NCBI GenBank assembly: GCA_003857395.1
Contig: RPRC01000094.1
Span: forward strand, 1-40,748
Source: Geobacter sp.
GTDB taxonomy: Bacteria > Desulfobacterota > Desulfuromonadia > Geobacterales > Geobacteraceae
DNA length: 40,748 nt
Direction of reading: 5' to 3'
The translations under genes and the position numbers were made by a program. The notes beneath the pieces are model-generated. The model was not told the DNA's origin. It made no database searches and saw only the letters and a list, made by a program, of their open reading frames with translations. Each line of letters begins with the position of its first letter. Positions within the stretch are counted from its first letter, which is position 1. Positions 17,200 through 25,720 of this stretch are shown piece after piece.

Positions 17200-18603
17200 A
17201 TGGATAATCTTTTGCGGAACATATCGCGGCGAAAAATTGAAGAGGCCCTGACTAATCTCTCAGTGGGCTTCGGAGCCCCCCTCCTTATTCTGGATACCCA
17301 GGGTAAGGTGCTGATGAGTGCAGGGTCGAACTGCCGTGACCGGAAATCCTTCAACTCTTCAGCATGCAGGGGCGGGAAATTGGTTTGCTCGGAACCCTTG
17401 TATTTCAAAGAGAAAAAAGTCGGCATGCTCGAAATGGGTCTTGAATCGGCAAATGGGGCAGAGATCGCTCCGGGGATTGCCCGTTCTCTGGAATCGTTTC
17501 TCGGTCTCGAAGGGGAAATTGAGAACCTCTCCTCGGAGATCGTCAGAGTCTATGATGAGCTCTCCCTTATTCAGAAGATATCGGGAATGCTTGGAAATGA
17601 GATGAATAGTGAAAGGATCTGCCAGTTGGTTCTCGAAGAAGCCGACAAGATCCTTTCCGTGACCACTTTATTTATTATGCTTCTCGACGTGGAGCGGCAG
17701 GAACTTTTTACCCGCTTTGCCATCGGCAGGGACGAGGAGTCGATCCTCGGCTACCGGGTTCCCAATACTGAGGGGCTGATCGGGCACGTCTTCCGCCAGA
17801 GAGAACCGGTAACGGTCTGTGATATTGCCATTGATGGCAGATTAACGCTTCCGTTTCCAGCAAAAAGTGTGCTTTGTGTTCCGCTGATTGCCGACACAAA
17901 GCCAGTGGGGATGCTGATTGCAACGGACAAGCTTTCGGGAGAGGAGTTCTGGTCGCAGGAACTCCAGTTAATGGGAATCTTTGCTTCCGAGGTTTCATCA
18001 GCCTTGCAGAAGGCCAATCTCTATGAGGATATCAACAAGCTTTTTCTGAGCACTGTCGAAGCTTTGGCAACGGCCATTGATGCGAAAGACCCCTACACAT
18101 ACGGACATTCCCGCCGTGTGGCGGAACTTTCCGTGGCAATCAGCAATGAGTTGGGAATGCCGAAGGACCGGGTCAAGAAACTGGAGCTTGCCTCGCTGCT
18201 CCATGACATCGGGAAAATCGGAACCCCGGAGAGTATCCTGCGGAAGCCGGGAGTGCTCCAGCCCGAAGAATACGAAAAGATCAAGGAGCATCCGGCCAAG
18301 GGTGCGGAAATCCTGTCAATGATAGCCGAATTCAAGGAGATCGTTACCTGGATACGGTATCACCACGAATGGTACGACGGGAAGGGCTACCCCGATGGCA
18401 TCTCTGCGGAACAAATTCCCATCGAGGCACGGATACTGGCCGTTGCCGATTCATATGACGCCATGACCTCCGACAGGCCATACCGGAAAGGCATGCCTTC
18501 GGACACGGTGCTGAATATCATGGAACAATTTTCCCGAAGTCAATTTGATCCTGTTATTCTCGAAGCCTTTGAGCGTTGTCTGGCGCAGGGGAAGGTTGCC
18601 TGA
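17200..18603 (+). CDS. GAF/HD-GYP cyclic-di-GMP phosphodiesterase
   Basis: A 467-aa soluble protein likely to hydrolyse cyclic di-GMP. The N-terminal 105 residues form a small ligand-like domain with three cysteines (Cys45, Cys56, Cys63). A GAF domain follows (about 120-272). The HD-GYP domain (about 285-460) has HSRRVAELS, His335-Asp336 in LLHDIGKIG, the HPAKG block, HHE (388-390), GYP (396-398) and DSYDAMTSDRPYR. All metal-binding residues appear present. It is the third gene of the operon with a receiver and a pseudo-receiver kinase, so it is a plausible output of that pathway. SD GGAG precedes the start. Confidence 0.93.
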   Translation: MDNLLRNISRRKIEEALTNLSVGFGAPLLILDTQGKVLMSAGSNCRDRKSFNSSACRGGKLVCSEPLYFKEKKVGMLEMGLESANGAEIAPGIARSLESFLGLEGEIENLSSEIVRVYDELSLIQKISGMLGNEMNSERICQLVLEEADKILSVTTLFIMLLDVERQELFTRFAIGRDEESILGYRVPNTEGLIGHVFRQREPVTVCDIAIDGRLTLPFPAKSVLCVPLIADTKPVGMLIATDKLSGEEFWSQELQLMGIFASEVSSALQKANLYEDINKLFLSTVEALATAIDAKDPYTYGHSRRVAELSVAISNELGMPKDRVKKLELASLLHDIGKIGTPESILRKPGVLQPEEYEKIKEHPAKGAEILSMIAEFKEIVTWIRYHHEWYDGKGYPDGISAEQIPIEARILAVADSYDAMTSDRPYRKGMPSDTVLNIMEQFSRSQFDPVILEAFERCLAQGKVA

Positions 18604-18762
18604 GATGCTCAGCCCGCTGTTTTGCTTTTCCGGTCATGAATTGAGAGCCCTTCCTGTCAGTTTCCACCTGACTTTTTCCTTTTACTCCGAGCCTGTCTTT
18701 GCTACAGTATCCCGCGGTTTTTACCGACCTGTAGATGATGCCAAGCAAGACAGGAGGTTCGT

Positions 18763-20124
18763 ATGTCGGCCCCACATAAAACCAAGCAAAAACGAGGTCT
18801 CTGGTCCAGTCGCCTCGGATTCATTATGGCTTCCGCAGGGTCGGCCGTGGGACTTGGCAATATCTGGAAGTTTCCCTATATCACCGGGATGCATGGTGGC
18901 GGGGCCTTTGTCCTCTTCTATATCTTCTGCATTTTTGCTGTTGGGATCCCGTTAATGCTTGGTGAGATGATTATCGGCCGGCATACCCACAAGAACCCGG
19001 TCGGAGCTTTCAAATCCCTGAGGGGCGGACCTTGGACCGCGGTTGGTTGGCTCGGGGTAATTGCGGGCTTTGTGATCCTATCCTACTACTCGGTTGTTGC
19101 CGGTTGGGCGGTGAATTACCTCTGGTTTGCCCTCCAGGGGACTTTCAGTAGTCAGCATGCATTGAAAGTGCCTGAACTTTTTAGCGAACTCTTATCATCA
19201 GACCTGCGACAGCTCTTCTGGCAGTCGGTGTTCATGGCTTCGGTGATAGGGATTGTTCTTGGAGGCGTAAGCAAAGGGCTCGAGAGGGCCAATAAGGTTA
19301 TGATGCCGATCCTTTTCCTGATCCTCGTTGTTCTGGCTGGCTACGGAATATTTTCGCCGGGCGGTCCGACAGCACTCCGTTTTCTCTTTTACCCCGAATG
19401 GTCGAAGCTTGATGCCCAGAGCATGCTGGAGGCGCTGGGGCATGCCCTTTTCAGCCTCAGCCTTGGCATGGGGGCCATGCTTACCTACGGAAGTTATGCG
19501 GATGAAAAAACCAATCTGCCGACTGCGGCCTTTTCGGTGTCCTGTATGGATACCTGTGTTGCCTTGCTTGCGGGAATTGCCATTTTTCCCATTGTTTTCA
19601 CCTACGGGATGCAGCCTGCCGGCGGACCCGGACTGGTATTCAAGACCCTGCCGATTGTTTTCAGCCGGATGCCGGCGGGGAGCATGTTTGCGGTTCTGTT
19701 TTTTCTGCTTCTTGTTTTTGCTGCGCTTACTTCGGCAATTTCCCTGCTGGAAGTGGTTGTTGCCTATTATTGCGATGAACAGAAATGGAGCAGAAACAAA
19801 GCGACCTTGCTCATCGGGTTCCTTATCTTCCTGCTCGGTGTTCCTTCGGCACTTTCCAATAACCTGTTGAAAGATCTTCACCTCATTGGTGACCGAAACT
19901 TTCTCGATTCCATCGACTTCCTGGCGAGCAACTATCTCCTGCCCCTCGGCGGACTCCTCATAACGATTTTTACCGGCTGGGTCCTTACGACCCGGGTGGC
20001 GAAGAGCGAGGTCGAAAAGGGTGAGGTCCATTTCCACTTCTATCAGATCTGGCATTTCCTCATAAAATACGTTTCACCTGTCCTCGTGGCTATCATTTTT
20101 CTTCATACTATCGGGCTCTTCTGA
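18763..20124 (+). CDS. Sodium-dependent transporter of the NSS/SNF family
   Basis: A 453-aa secondary transporter. The N-terminus has the family signature WSSRLGFIMASAGSAVGLGNIWKFPY, which lines the Na+ and substrate sites in LeuT-like proteins, followed by NGGGAF-like GMHGGGAFVLFY. About 11 membrane helices are visible, as in bacterial members such as MhsT and Tyt1 (11 TM) rather than the 12 of LeuT. Substrate is probably an amino acid; it cannot be fixed from sequence. AGGAGG lies 6 nt before the ATG. The gene is convergent with the ECF operon. Confidence 0.93.
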   Translation: MSAPHKTKQKRGLWSSRLGFIMASAGSAVGLGNIWKFPYITGMHGGGAFVLFYIFCIFAVGIPLMLGEMIIGRHTHKNPVGAFKSLRGGPWTAVGWLGVIAGFVILSYYSVVAGWAVNYLWFALQGTFSSQHALKVPELFSELLSSDLRQLFWQSVFMASVIGIVLGGVSKGLERANKVMMPILFLILVVLAGYGIFSPGGPTALRFLFYPEWSKLDAQSMLEALGHALFSLSLGMGAMLTYGSYADEKTNLPTAAFSVSCMDTCVALLAGIAIFPIVFTYGMQPAGGPGLVFKTLPIVFSRMPAGSMFAVLFFLLLVFAALTSAISLLEVVVAYYCDEQKWSRNKATLLIGFLIFLLGVPSALSNNLLKDLHLIGDRNFLDSIDFLASNYLLPLGGLLITIFTGWVLTTRVAKSEVEKGEVHFHFYQIWHFLIKYVSPVLVAIIFLHTIGLF

Positions 20125-20216
20125 CCCGCTGCCGCTCGTTCATTCCGCGCACTAAATACGGTTCTGTCTGGCTTGCACTGTTGTCTCAAACAAAGGGAGT
20201 ATCTTGCCGGACAGGT

Positions 20217-20801
20217 TTACTCTGCTGATGAAGCTCGTCCTTTGCCGTTTCCGGGGGCAGGGATCAGCCGGTTGGTGCGCAGTTTTCGGATGATTGCCGG
20301 TACCGGCAAGGAGCCGAGCATTCCGAAAAAGGCCGCCCAGGCCCCTTCGATTAGTGCCCTCAGGAGAATTATATCAATCGAGGCGCCGGTGAAAAACAAG
20401 ACGATACCTTCAGCTACTCCTTTGGTTGCCGCTGCCATGCTGCCGATGATGAGGCAGGGCAGGAAACACGAGGCGAAGCGGGGCAGGAAAATGCCGGCCG
20501 AATCAATAACAAGTGCCGGGAAGACAAAGTTCAGCATGATTATCGGACCTTTGTGTGCGAGGCCCAGAGCAATGCTGATCGCACCGGCCAGCAGTCCAAC
20601 CAGGGTTGCCGCACCGGTTTTCGGAACGATGCCGCGGGCAAGCAGCAGGAAGAAAGTCATGAAGAACATGGAGTGACCGGAAATCCCCAGTTTCATCCGC
20701 AGCGTTGCCTTGGTCAATACGATGAAGGTGGCGCAGAAACCCAGCAGCAGAGCTTCCCGCATGGAAAACCGGTTCCAGAGAAATTTTACGTCGTTTTTCA
20801 T
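20217..20801 (-). CDS. ECF transporter S component (substrate-binding membrane subunit)
   Basis: A 194-aa membrane protein with about six hydrophobic segments and a positively charged C-terminal tail, the size of ECF S components (usually 170-210 aa). A conserved-looking stretch KLGISGHSMFF near 37-47 may line the substrate site. I could not match it to BioY, ThiT, RibU, CbiM or NikM, so the substrate is not determined. It is the last gene of a minus-strand operon: TonB receptor, fused double ATPase, EcfT, S component. The operon promoter carries a ModE-like site, which makes molybdenum or tungsten (free or chelated) or a related cofactor precursor a candidate ligand. Confidence 0.82.
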   Translation of the reverse strand: MKNDVKFLWNRFSMREALLLGFCATFIVLTKATLRMKLGISGHSMFFMTFFLLLARGIVPKTGAATLVGLLAGAISIALGLAHKGPIIMLNFVFPALVIDSAGIFLPRFASCFLPCLIIGSMAAATKGVAEGIVLFFTGASIDIILLRALIEGAWAAFFGMLGSLPVPAIIRKLRTNRLIPAPGNGKGRASSAE

Positions 20802-20861
20802 TGCACTCTCAACTTTCTTTTCCGTGTTTGTTTCCCTGCGTAGTATTCAGGGCAGCCACCT

Positions 20862-21593
20862 TTACTTGCCAGTGGGCTGAATGGTTTTTTCCTTCGAGGC
20901 AAGAATCTTTTCCAGCTCCTGGACATCATAATACGTTCGTCTCGGATGTGCCCCCATGCCCCGTGCTTCCGCGGAGAGGGCAGCCTCGTCGGCAGTTTTC
21001 AGCGCTCTGACGAGAAGCGGTATGATGATGCAGGAGAAGATATCCCTCCAGAAAACGGGTCGTCGTATGTCCTGAGGCGAGAGACGGGCGCCGCGAAGTT
21101 TCTGGGCCATGAATATCTCCTGCATCTCTCGGGCAAAGAACGGTACGAAACGCAGTGAGGTGAAAAGGAGGAAGAGGATCCGATAGGGCACGAAGCCACG
21201 CAGCCCCTTCATCATGCTCGAAACCTGCGTCGTCCGGAGAAACACGATGCCGGGGATGAAGAAGAGAACGATCTGGATCGAAGTTCTGACCCCGGGCCAG
21301 ACACCCTCGGGATAGCCCAATTTGTAGAGGTACAGCGAAAGCAGAATGATGAACTGGAACAGGAAAAAACGGATATCACGCCAGAGGTCTGCCAGGGTGA
21401 GACGCGCAAAAAAATAATAGAGAAAGCATGCTGCTGTTGCCAGGAGCAGGGGCTGGGGCTCGCGCACCACCAGAATCCAGATGCTGAGCGCGGCACTGAT
21501 GAGCATTTTCCAGCCTGCCGAAAGTCTATGTACCGGGGAGTCCACGGCCCGATATTGGCAGGCATAATCGCTGCCCGTCATTCTTCTTCTCAT
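20862..21593 (-). CDS. ecfT: ECF transporter T component (CbiQ/EcfT family)
   Basis: A 243-aa transmembrane coupling subunit when started at the ATG at 21593, which overlaps the ATPase stop as TGATG, a translational coupling arrangement. Hydrophobic helices lie near 26-60, 66-82, 105-127 and 195-210. The two cytoplasmic coupling motifs of EcfT proteins are present: an Ala-x-x-x-Arg-Gly form in MAQKLRGAR and the SAEARGMG motif near the C-terminus; these grip the two ATPase domains. The partner S component gene follows after 60 nt. The later Met (21581) is a possible alternative start. Confidence 0.9.
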   Translation of the reverse strand: MRRRMTGSDYACQYRAVDSPVHRLSAGWKMLISAALSIWILVVREPQPLLLATAACFLYYFFARLTLADLWRDIRFFLFQFIILLSLYLYKLGYPEGVWPGVRTSIQIVLFFIPGIVFLRTTQVSSMMKGLRGFVPYRILFLLFTSLRFVPFFAREMQEIFMAQKLRGARLSPQDIRRPVFWRDIFSCIIIPLLVRALKTADEAALSAEARGMGAHPRRTYYDVQELEKILASKEKTIQPTGK

Positions 21594-22990
21594 CAGAGTG
21601 CGGCCTCCGGGGAAATGATCCTGCCGTTTTGCATGGTGATTACCCTGTCGGCCCAATCGGGATCCGGGAGCGGGTCATGAGATGCTATGATGATAGCTGT
21701 ACCTTTCTCATCCCGGAGTCGGCTGAGAATTTTCAACAGGCGCAGTCTCTGCAGCGGGTCAAGTCCCGCGAACGGCTCGTCCAGCAGAAGGAGTTTCGGC
21801 TCCGGCGCAATCACGGAGGCGAGTGCGACCCGGTGCTGCTCGCCAAAACTGAGGGTGAGCGGCAGCCGGTCTACGAGATGCAGAGCCTCACTGAGGGTGA
21901 GGGCTGATTCGACGCGGCGCTCAATTTCGTTAACCGGAATCTTCAATCTCTTCAGAGTAAACGCCACTTCGTCCCGAACGGTATCCTCGAAAAGCTGACG
22001 CTGTGGATTTTGGAAGAGGAGAGCTACTGTACCCAGTAATTCTCCGGCTTTGGGAAGATTTCTCCCGCAAATGGCCAGGCTTCCTGAGTCGGCCTGGATG
22101 GCCCCGGCGATGGTTTTGAGGAGAGTGGATTTGCCGCAGCCGTTTTCTCCATAAAGGTGCAGAAGTTCCCCGACGCCTATCTCAAGGGTACAATCAGACA
22201 GAATATTACTGCAGCCCGGATAGGAAACGGAGAGGTTTTCAGCGGAGACCAGCGTTTCTTCACCGGGCTTTTTCCCTCGGCGTTCTGCATGCGGAATACT
22301 GCTACGCAGCCCAGAGCGGTACTCGTCGGGAGGTTGGTCCTGGACTCCGGTAATCCTTCCGTCCGCCATGAGATAATAGCGATCGATGATGGCGACAAAG
22401 GGCTGGATGTTGTGTTCGGCGATGAGTATTGAGATCCCCTGCTTTTTCAGCTGCTGGAGGACAGTGAGGAGATCGTTTCTGCCCTTGTTGTCGAGCTGTG
22501 AGGTCGGTTCATCCAAGAGGATGAACCCAGGTTGCATGGAGAGAACCGAGGCAATACAGAGCCGCTGTTTCTGCCCGGCCGAAAAGCGCTCGACGTTCCG
22601 GTTGCCAAGTTCCAGGAGATTTACGTCTGACAGGGCGTCGATGATCCGCTGGTTGATCTCGGCAGGGGGAATACAGAGGTTTTCGGGGCCGAAGGCAACT
22701 TCGTCAAAAACCGTGGAGCAGAGCAGTTGCGACTCGGCATTCTGGAATACCAGCCCGAAGCCGGAGAGGATCTCCTCGCGAGTCAGGGCATTTCCCCCTG
22801 AGCGAATACTTCCACTCTGTTCCCCTTCCGGAAGGAGTCCTTTCAGCGCAAGCAGCAGCGTCGTCTTGCCGCAGCCGGAATGGCCGGCTATGCAGATGCA
22901 TTCTCCGGGAGCGACCTGGAGTGAAATGTCGCAAAGAGCGGGTGAATCCTGCTCGGGGTAAGTGTAGGAGAGGTCGTGTACCGAAATCAT
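21593..22990 (-). CDS. ecfA: Fused double ATPase of an ECF transporter (EcfA1-EcfA2 type)
   Basis: A 465-aa protein with two complete ABC ATPase domains in one chain, as in YkoD-like ECF ATPases. Domain 1: Walker A GHSGCGKT (36-43), Q loop VFQNAESQ, signature FSAGQKQR (136-143), Walker B with Glu161. Domain 2: Walker A GENGCGKS (281-288), LFQNPQRQ, signature LSFGEQHR (380-387), Walker B with Glu405, switch His in ASHD. Both sites look active. The SD (AAGGA) lies inside the small palindrome at 22991-23008, and a 14-bp inverted repeat separates this gene from the upstream receptor, so its expression may be tuned after transcription. Confidence 0.93.
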   Translation of the reverse strand: MISVHDLSYTYPEQDSPALCDISLQVAPGECICIAGHSGCGKTTLLLALKGLLPEGEQSGSIRSGGNALTREEILSGFGLVFQNAESQLLCSTVFDEVAFGPENLCIPPAEINQRIIDALSDVNLLELGNRNVERFSAGQKQRLCIASVLSMQPGFILLDEPTSQLDNKGRNDLLTVLQQLKKQGISILIAEHNIQPFVAIIDRYYLMADGRITGVQDQPPDEYRSGLRSSIPHAERRGKKPGEETLVSAENLSVSYPGCSNILSDCTLEIGVGELLHLYGENGCGKSTLLKTIAGAIQADSGSLAICGRNLPKAGELLGTVALLFQNPQRQLFEDTVRDEVAFTLKRLKIPVNEIERRVESALTLSEALHLVDRLPLTLSFGEQHRVALASVIAPEPKLLLLDEPFAGLDPLQRLRLLKILSRLRDEKGTAIIIASHDPLPDPDWADRVITMQNGRIISPEAAL

Positions 22991-23008
22991 AATTTTCCTT
23001 GGAAAATT
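22991..23008. repeat. Palindrome covering the ecfA ribosome binding site
   Basis: AATTTTCC-TT-GGAAAATT, perfect 8-bp arms. On the transcript the AAGGA ribosome binding site sits in the 3' half and loop of this hairpin, directly before the ATG at 22990, so the hairpin could limit initiation. Confidence 0.6.
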
Positions 23009-23020
23009 TCTGGCGGTAAT

Positions 23021-23062
23021 GACAGAAAGGCGAGAATTCGGAGGAATCCTCGCCTTTCTGTC
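23021..23062. repeat. 14-bp inverted repeat between receptor 1 and ecfA
   Basis: GACAGAAAGGCGAG (23021-23034) and CTCGCCTTTCTGTC (23049-23062) form a perfect stem 18 nt after the receptor stop. No T run follows on the minus strand, so it is more likely a processing or stability hairpin, or a leaky stop, than a full terminator. Confidence 0.7.
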
Positions 23063-23079
23063 GAAGGAGAAAAGAACTG

Positions 23080-25086
23080 TTAGATGCTCAGTCCGATGCC
23101 GCCATAGATGAATCTGCCAGCCTGGGGGAAGCCGTAGCTGGTTTCATAGTTTTCGTCAAATAGGTTGTTTACCCCGAAGTAGACATTCATCCGGTTATTC
23201 AGCACCTTTTGGTTGAGTTTGACGTTGACGAGGGTGAAGTCCTTCAATTTGTAGGCTATTGTTCCCTCAATTCTATCGTAGGTGACCTGATCGCCAATAT
23301 ACTGCACGGACACATAGGGTGTCAGACCGAAGGCGAAGTCATACCACCCTTCAAAGGTTGCCTTGTTTTTGGGGCGATATTGCAACTCGTCTTTGGTGGC
23401 ATTAGCCGACTTGTCCTGTGAATCCAGGTAGCTGTAGCTTGCGCGCAGGACCAGATTTTCGATAAAACGGGTCGTTGCGGCCACTTCAAAGCCATAGAAG
23501 CGGTATTCCTCAAAGTTTTGGTTGACGTCATCGATGTCTTTCTCGATGAAGTCCTTGGCGTCAGTCCTGAAACCGGTCAGGCTGAGAAGGGATTTTCCGG
23601 GAAGTTTCTGTTCCACACCGACCTCATACTGATAGGAACGCTCGGTCTTCAAATCGGTATTGCCGGCACTTGCATCATAGAGTTGCTCAAGGGTCGGGAA
23701 GCGGATGTTTCTTTGGAAGGCAGCTTTGAGCCGGGTATCCGTAAAGAGGTCATAGTGAATGCCGGCCATAACGCTGAAGTCGTTATCGGACATCTCAGAC
23801 CTGTTCTGCCAGTAATGACCGTAGCCGAAAACCAGCCCAAGGTTTTTTACCGGTTCAACCTCATACTGTGCCGATAGAGAGTAAATATCGAAGCCTTTTT
23901 TTAGATCGATGGCATTTCCAATAATAACCCTATTCTCCCAGCTATCACTTTCTACAGCTACGCCTGCAGTGACTACTCCTGCTCGACCTAAGTCATATTT
24001 GGGCTGTACAGAAAGACCTTGTATTCTTGATCTAACGTTGATTTCACTGGTGGTTGAGGTGTGTGTCTGGTTCGCATATTCAAGTTCGTTCTGATCCAGT
24101 CTGTTGTGAAATGCCCAAGTCCTGAGACTGAATGGTCCTGACGGGCTATAATCACCTGCTACCTGGGCCGAAAATCCTTCACGATTCTTCACGCTTTGAT
24201 ACTTGGGTCTTGAAGCAAATATGTCAAGGCCTGCAGCCAAGTTTTGTTGAATAGTCCTATTGGTTCTAGCTACCAGATTGGCCGGGGTAATGCCAGATGG
24301 TTTATCGAAAGATCCTTGAAAATAGTTTATCGTAAGGGCGAGATTCAGGTCCTTGGTTGCCTGAAAACCGAGGTTGCCGAAGATGTTGTTCCGTTCGTGG
24401 TTACTGTTGCTGCGATATCCCGAACCTTGCTCCGTGGTCGCCACGAAGTCGTTGGAAAGGGGGAAGCTGGTCGCATTGTAGGCGCTGCCGCTCAGGAAAA
24501 AATCGAGTCTGTCTTTGCTCCCGCCTACATTTGCACGTACCAGATAATTCTGCCGGTCACCGGCTTCATACGAGACGCCGCCTCGTACATCCTTGGTTCC
24601 CTTTTTGGTGATGATATTGATTACTCCGGCGAGTCCACCCTGTCCATACAGGACCGAGCTGGGGCCTGTGGTCAGCTTGATTTTTGCGATATTCTCAACC
24701 GGGATGGTGGTGGGATCGAACTGCTGATCCACGGCGGAGTTCATCGGAATTCCGTCCAGCATCAGGACGATGTGGCGTGTGCGGAGCCCTCTGATGTCGA
24801 TTCGGGGCGTCCCATCTGCGCCGTTTCTGACATTCAACCCAGGTAGCAGATCGATAGCTTCATTCAGGGTCCTTGCATTCTTGGCTTGGATGTCTTCCGC
24901 GGTAACTTCATGGACGACCTGCGTAGCCTCGACCCCGCCTGTTTTGGCCGTAACCACGACTTCTCCCAGGTTGAAAGTTTCATCGCTGTTTTCAGCAGAG
25001 TAGGACGCTCCGGTGTACAACAGTGGCAGCATTGCCGCCAAGGATAGGCAACGTGCCGCATATAATACTTTTTTTCGATGAATCAT
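23080..25086 (-). CDS. TonB-dependent outer membrane receptor 1 heading the ECF operon
   Basis: A 668-aa outer membrane receptor from the ATG at 25086, which has GGGAGG 7 nt upstream; an upstream in-frame ATG at 25125 is less likely. The signal peptide covers about 31 residues, ending ASYSA. A TonB-box-like LGEVVVTAK is followed by the plug domain (RTLNEAIDLLPGLNVRN, IDIRGL, VLMLDGIPM, GPSSVLYG, GVINIITKK) and a 22-strand-type barrel with the conserved C-terminal NLFDENYE block. The last residue is Ile, not the usual Phe. Energy should come from the neighbouring exbB-exbD-tonB. It is upstream of and co-directional with the ECF genes, so ligand passes from receptor to ECF transporter. The promoter overlaps a ModE-like site. 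Confidence 0.93.
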   Translation of the reverse strand: MIHRKKVLYAARCLSLAAMLPLLYTGASYSAENSDETFNLGEVVVTAKTGGVEATQVVHEVTAEDIQAKNARTLNEAIDLLPGLNVRNGADGTPRIDIRGLRTRHIVLMLDGIPMNSAVDQQFDPTTIPVENIAKIKLTTGPSSVLYGQGGLAGVINIITKKGTKDVRGGVSYEAGDRQNYLVRANVGGSKDRLDFFLSGSAYNATSFPLSNDFVATTEQGSGYRSNSNHERNNIFGNLGFQATKDLNLALTINYFQGSFDKPSGITPANLVARTNRTIQQNLAAGLDIFASRPKYQSVKNREGFSAQVAGDYSPSGPFSLRTWAFHNRLDQNELEYANQTHTSTTSEINVRSRIQGLSVQPKYDLGRAGVVTAGVAVESDSWENRVIIGNAIDLKKGFDIYSLSAQYEVEPVKNLGLVFGYGHYWQNRSEMSDNDFSVMAGIHYDLFTDTRLKAAFQRNIRFPTLEQLYDASAGNTDLKTERSYQYEVGVEQKLPGKSLLSLTGFRTDAKDFIEKDIDDVNQNFEEYRFYGFEVAATTRFIENLVLRASYSYLDSQDKSANATKDELQYRPKNKATFEGWYDFAFGLTPYVSVQYIGDQVTYDRIEGTIAYKLKDFTLVNVKLNQKVLNNRMNVYFGVNNLFDENYETSYGFPQAGRFIYGGIGLSI

Positions 25087-25130
25087 GAATGTTCCTCCCG
25101 TGTAATTCCCATTATTTTTCTCCATATCAA

Positions 25131-25145
25131 CTAGTTGTGAACTAG
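25131..25145. repeat. Small inverted repeat in the receptor 1 leader
   Basis: CTAGTT-GTG-AACTAG, perfect 6-bp arms with a 3-nt centre, about 45 nt before the receptor 1 start. It could be an operator or a leader hairpin. Confidence 0.4.
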
Positions 25146-25202
25146 AAAAAACACTAATGTTAAGAATGGTTTACAAGTCAGGTCTTTTAATAATTTTTTG
25201 TA

Positions 25203-25236
25203 ACAGCTGTATATCAAATTATATAGCGAAGTTCAA
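25203..25236 (-). promoter_or_regulatory. ModE-like operator overlapping the receptor 1/ECF promoter
   Basis: Plus-strand ACAGCTGTATA-N6-TATATAGCGAA (25203-25230) matches 17 of 22 positions of the ModE consensus with exact N6 spacing (9 of 11 in the right half). A minus-strand promoter TTGAAC (25236-25231), 17-nt spacer, TATACA (25213-25208) lies under it: the site covers the whole spacer and the -10. This predicts repression of the receptor/ECF operon by a ModE-type regulator when molybdate or tungstate is plentiful. Confidence 0.65.
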
Positions 25237-25324
25237 GGGTAACATCTCAAATGTACAATAATACAGGGTCAAGACGTCACGTATGATGCTTTCGCAAAAA
25301 GCAGCAGAACTCTCACTTCCGTCT

Positions 25325-25399
25325 TTCCCGCAAAAGTGGGAATCCAGAAAATCACTATTGTTGCAAGTAGTCAGTCATACCCGCCGACGCAGGTATGAC
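25325..25399. mobile_element. Degenerate MITE/REP-like element with two terminal hairpins
   Basis: TTCCCGC-AAAA-GTGGGAA (25325-25342) followed by an ATCCAG tail and, 30 nt on, GTCATACC-N10-GGTATGAC (25374-25399). This is the layout of the widespread short repeats built on TTCCCGC...GCGGGAA and GTCATNCC...GGNATGAC. The hairpins carry mismatches against the common form, so it looks old. No transposase is nearby. Confidence 0.55.
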
Positions 25400-25720
25400 G
25401 ACATTTGGCGGGTCCATCAAGCGCAGGGAATTGAAGGGAGGCCTTCACGCAATCAGTCAAATCTTGCTGGAATTACTAGCTATTCAGTTTTTATGCGGAA
25501 ACCTTGAGACAGCGCTGTTCCTTGGAGGGCTGGGGCTTTCACGGAGACTCTCGTACGGCTTCATTGCACGATGGCGACAGCAAGAAAACCACCTGAAACC
25601 AGCAAGATAACTGATCTGTGTAACGGGTGATGACCGATTACGAGAGGCTTCGGGGAAGTTCCAGTCCGGCCCCTGCCGAGACTTTCCGGACGGAAACTAT
25701 GTAAGGTTCCATGGATGAAG

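Larger units (their letters stand above)
25087..25720. other. Upstream region of receptor 1: promoter, leader and repeat element
   Basis: It contains the receptor 1 leader, the ModE-like promoter (25203-25236), and a MITE-like paired-hairpin element (25325-25399). The remaining part (25400-25720), after the tonB stop, has no gene I can support and no riboswitch that I recognise. Confidence 0.5.

Noticed and set aside
19198..20055. 285-codon open frame on the minus strand
   Set aside because: Antisense to the sodium symporter; composition is highly charged and lacks family features.
25395..25610. Short frame of 71 codons, and possible group II intron remnant (CGTACGG)
   Set aside because: No ribosome binding site or protein family features; no 5' intron end or domain V partner strand was found.
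25400..25720. Possible cobalamin or thiamine riboswitch upstream of the TonB receptor/ECF operon
   Set aside because: Neither the B12 box pattern nor the CUGAGA and ACCUGAUC elements of the TPP aptamer could be placed in a consistent order on either strand.
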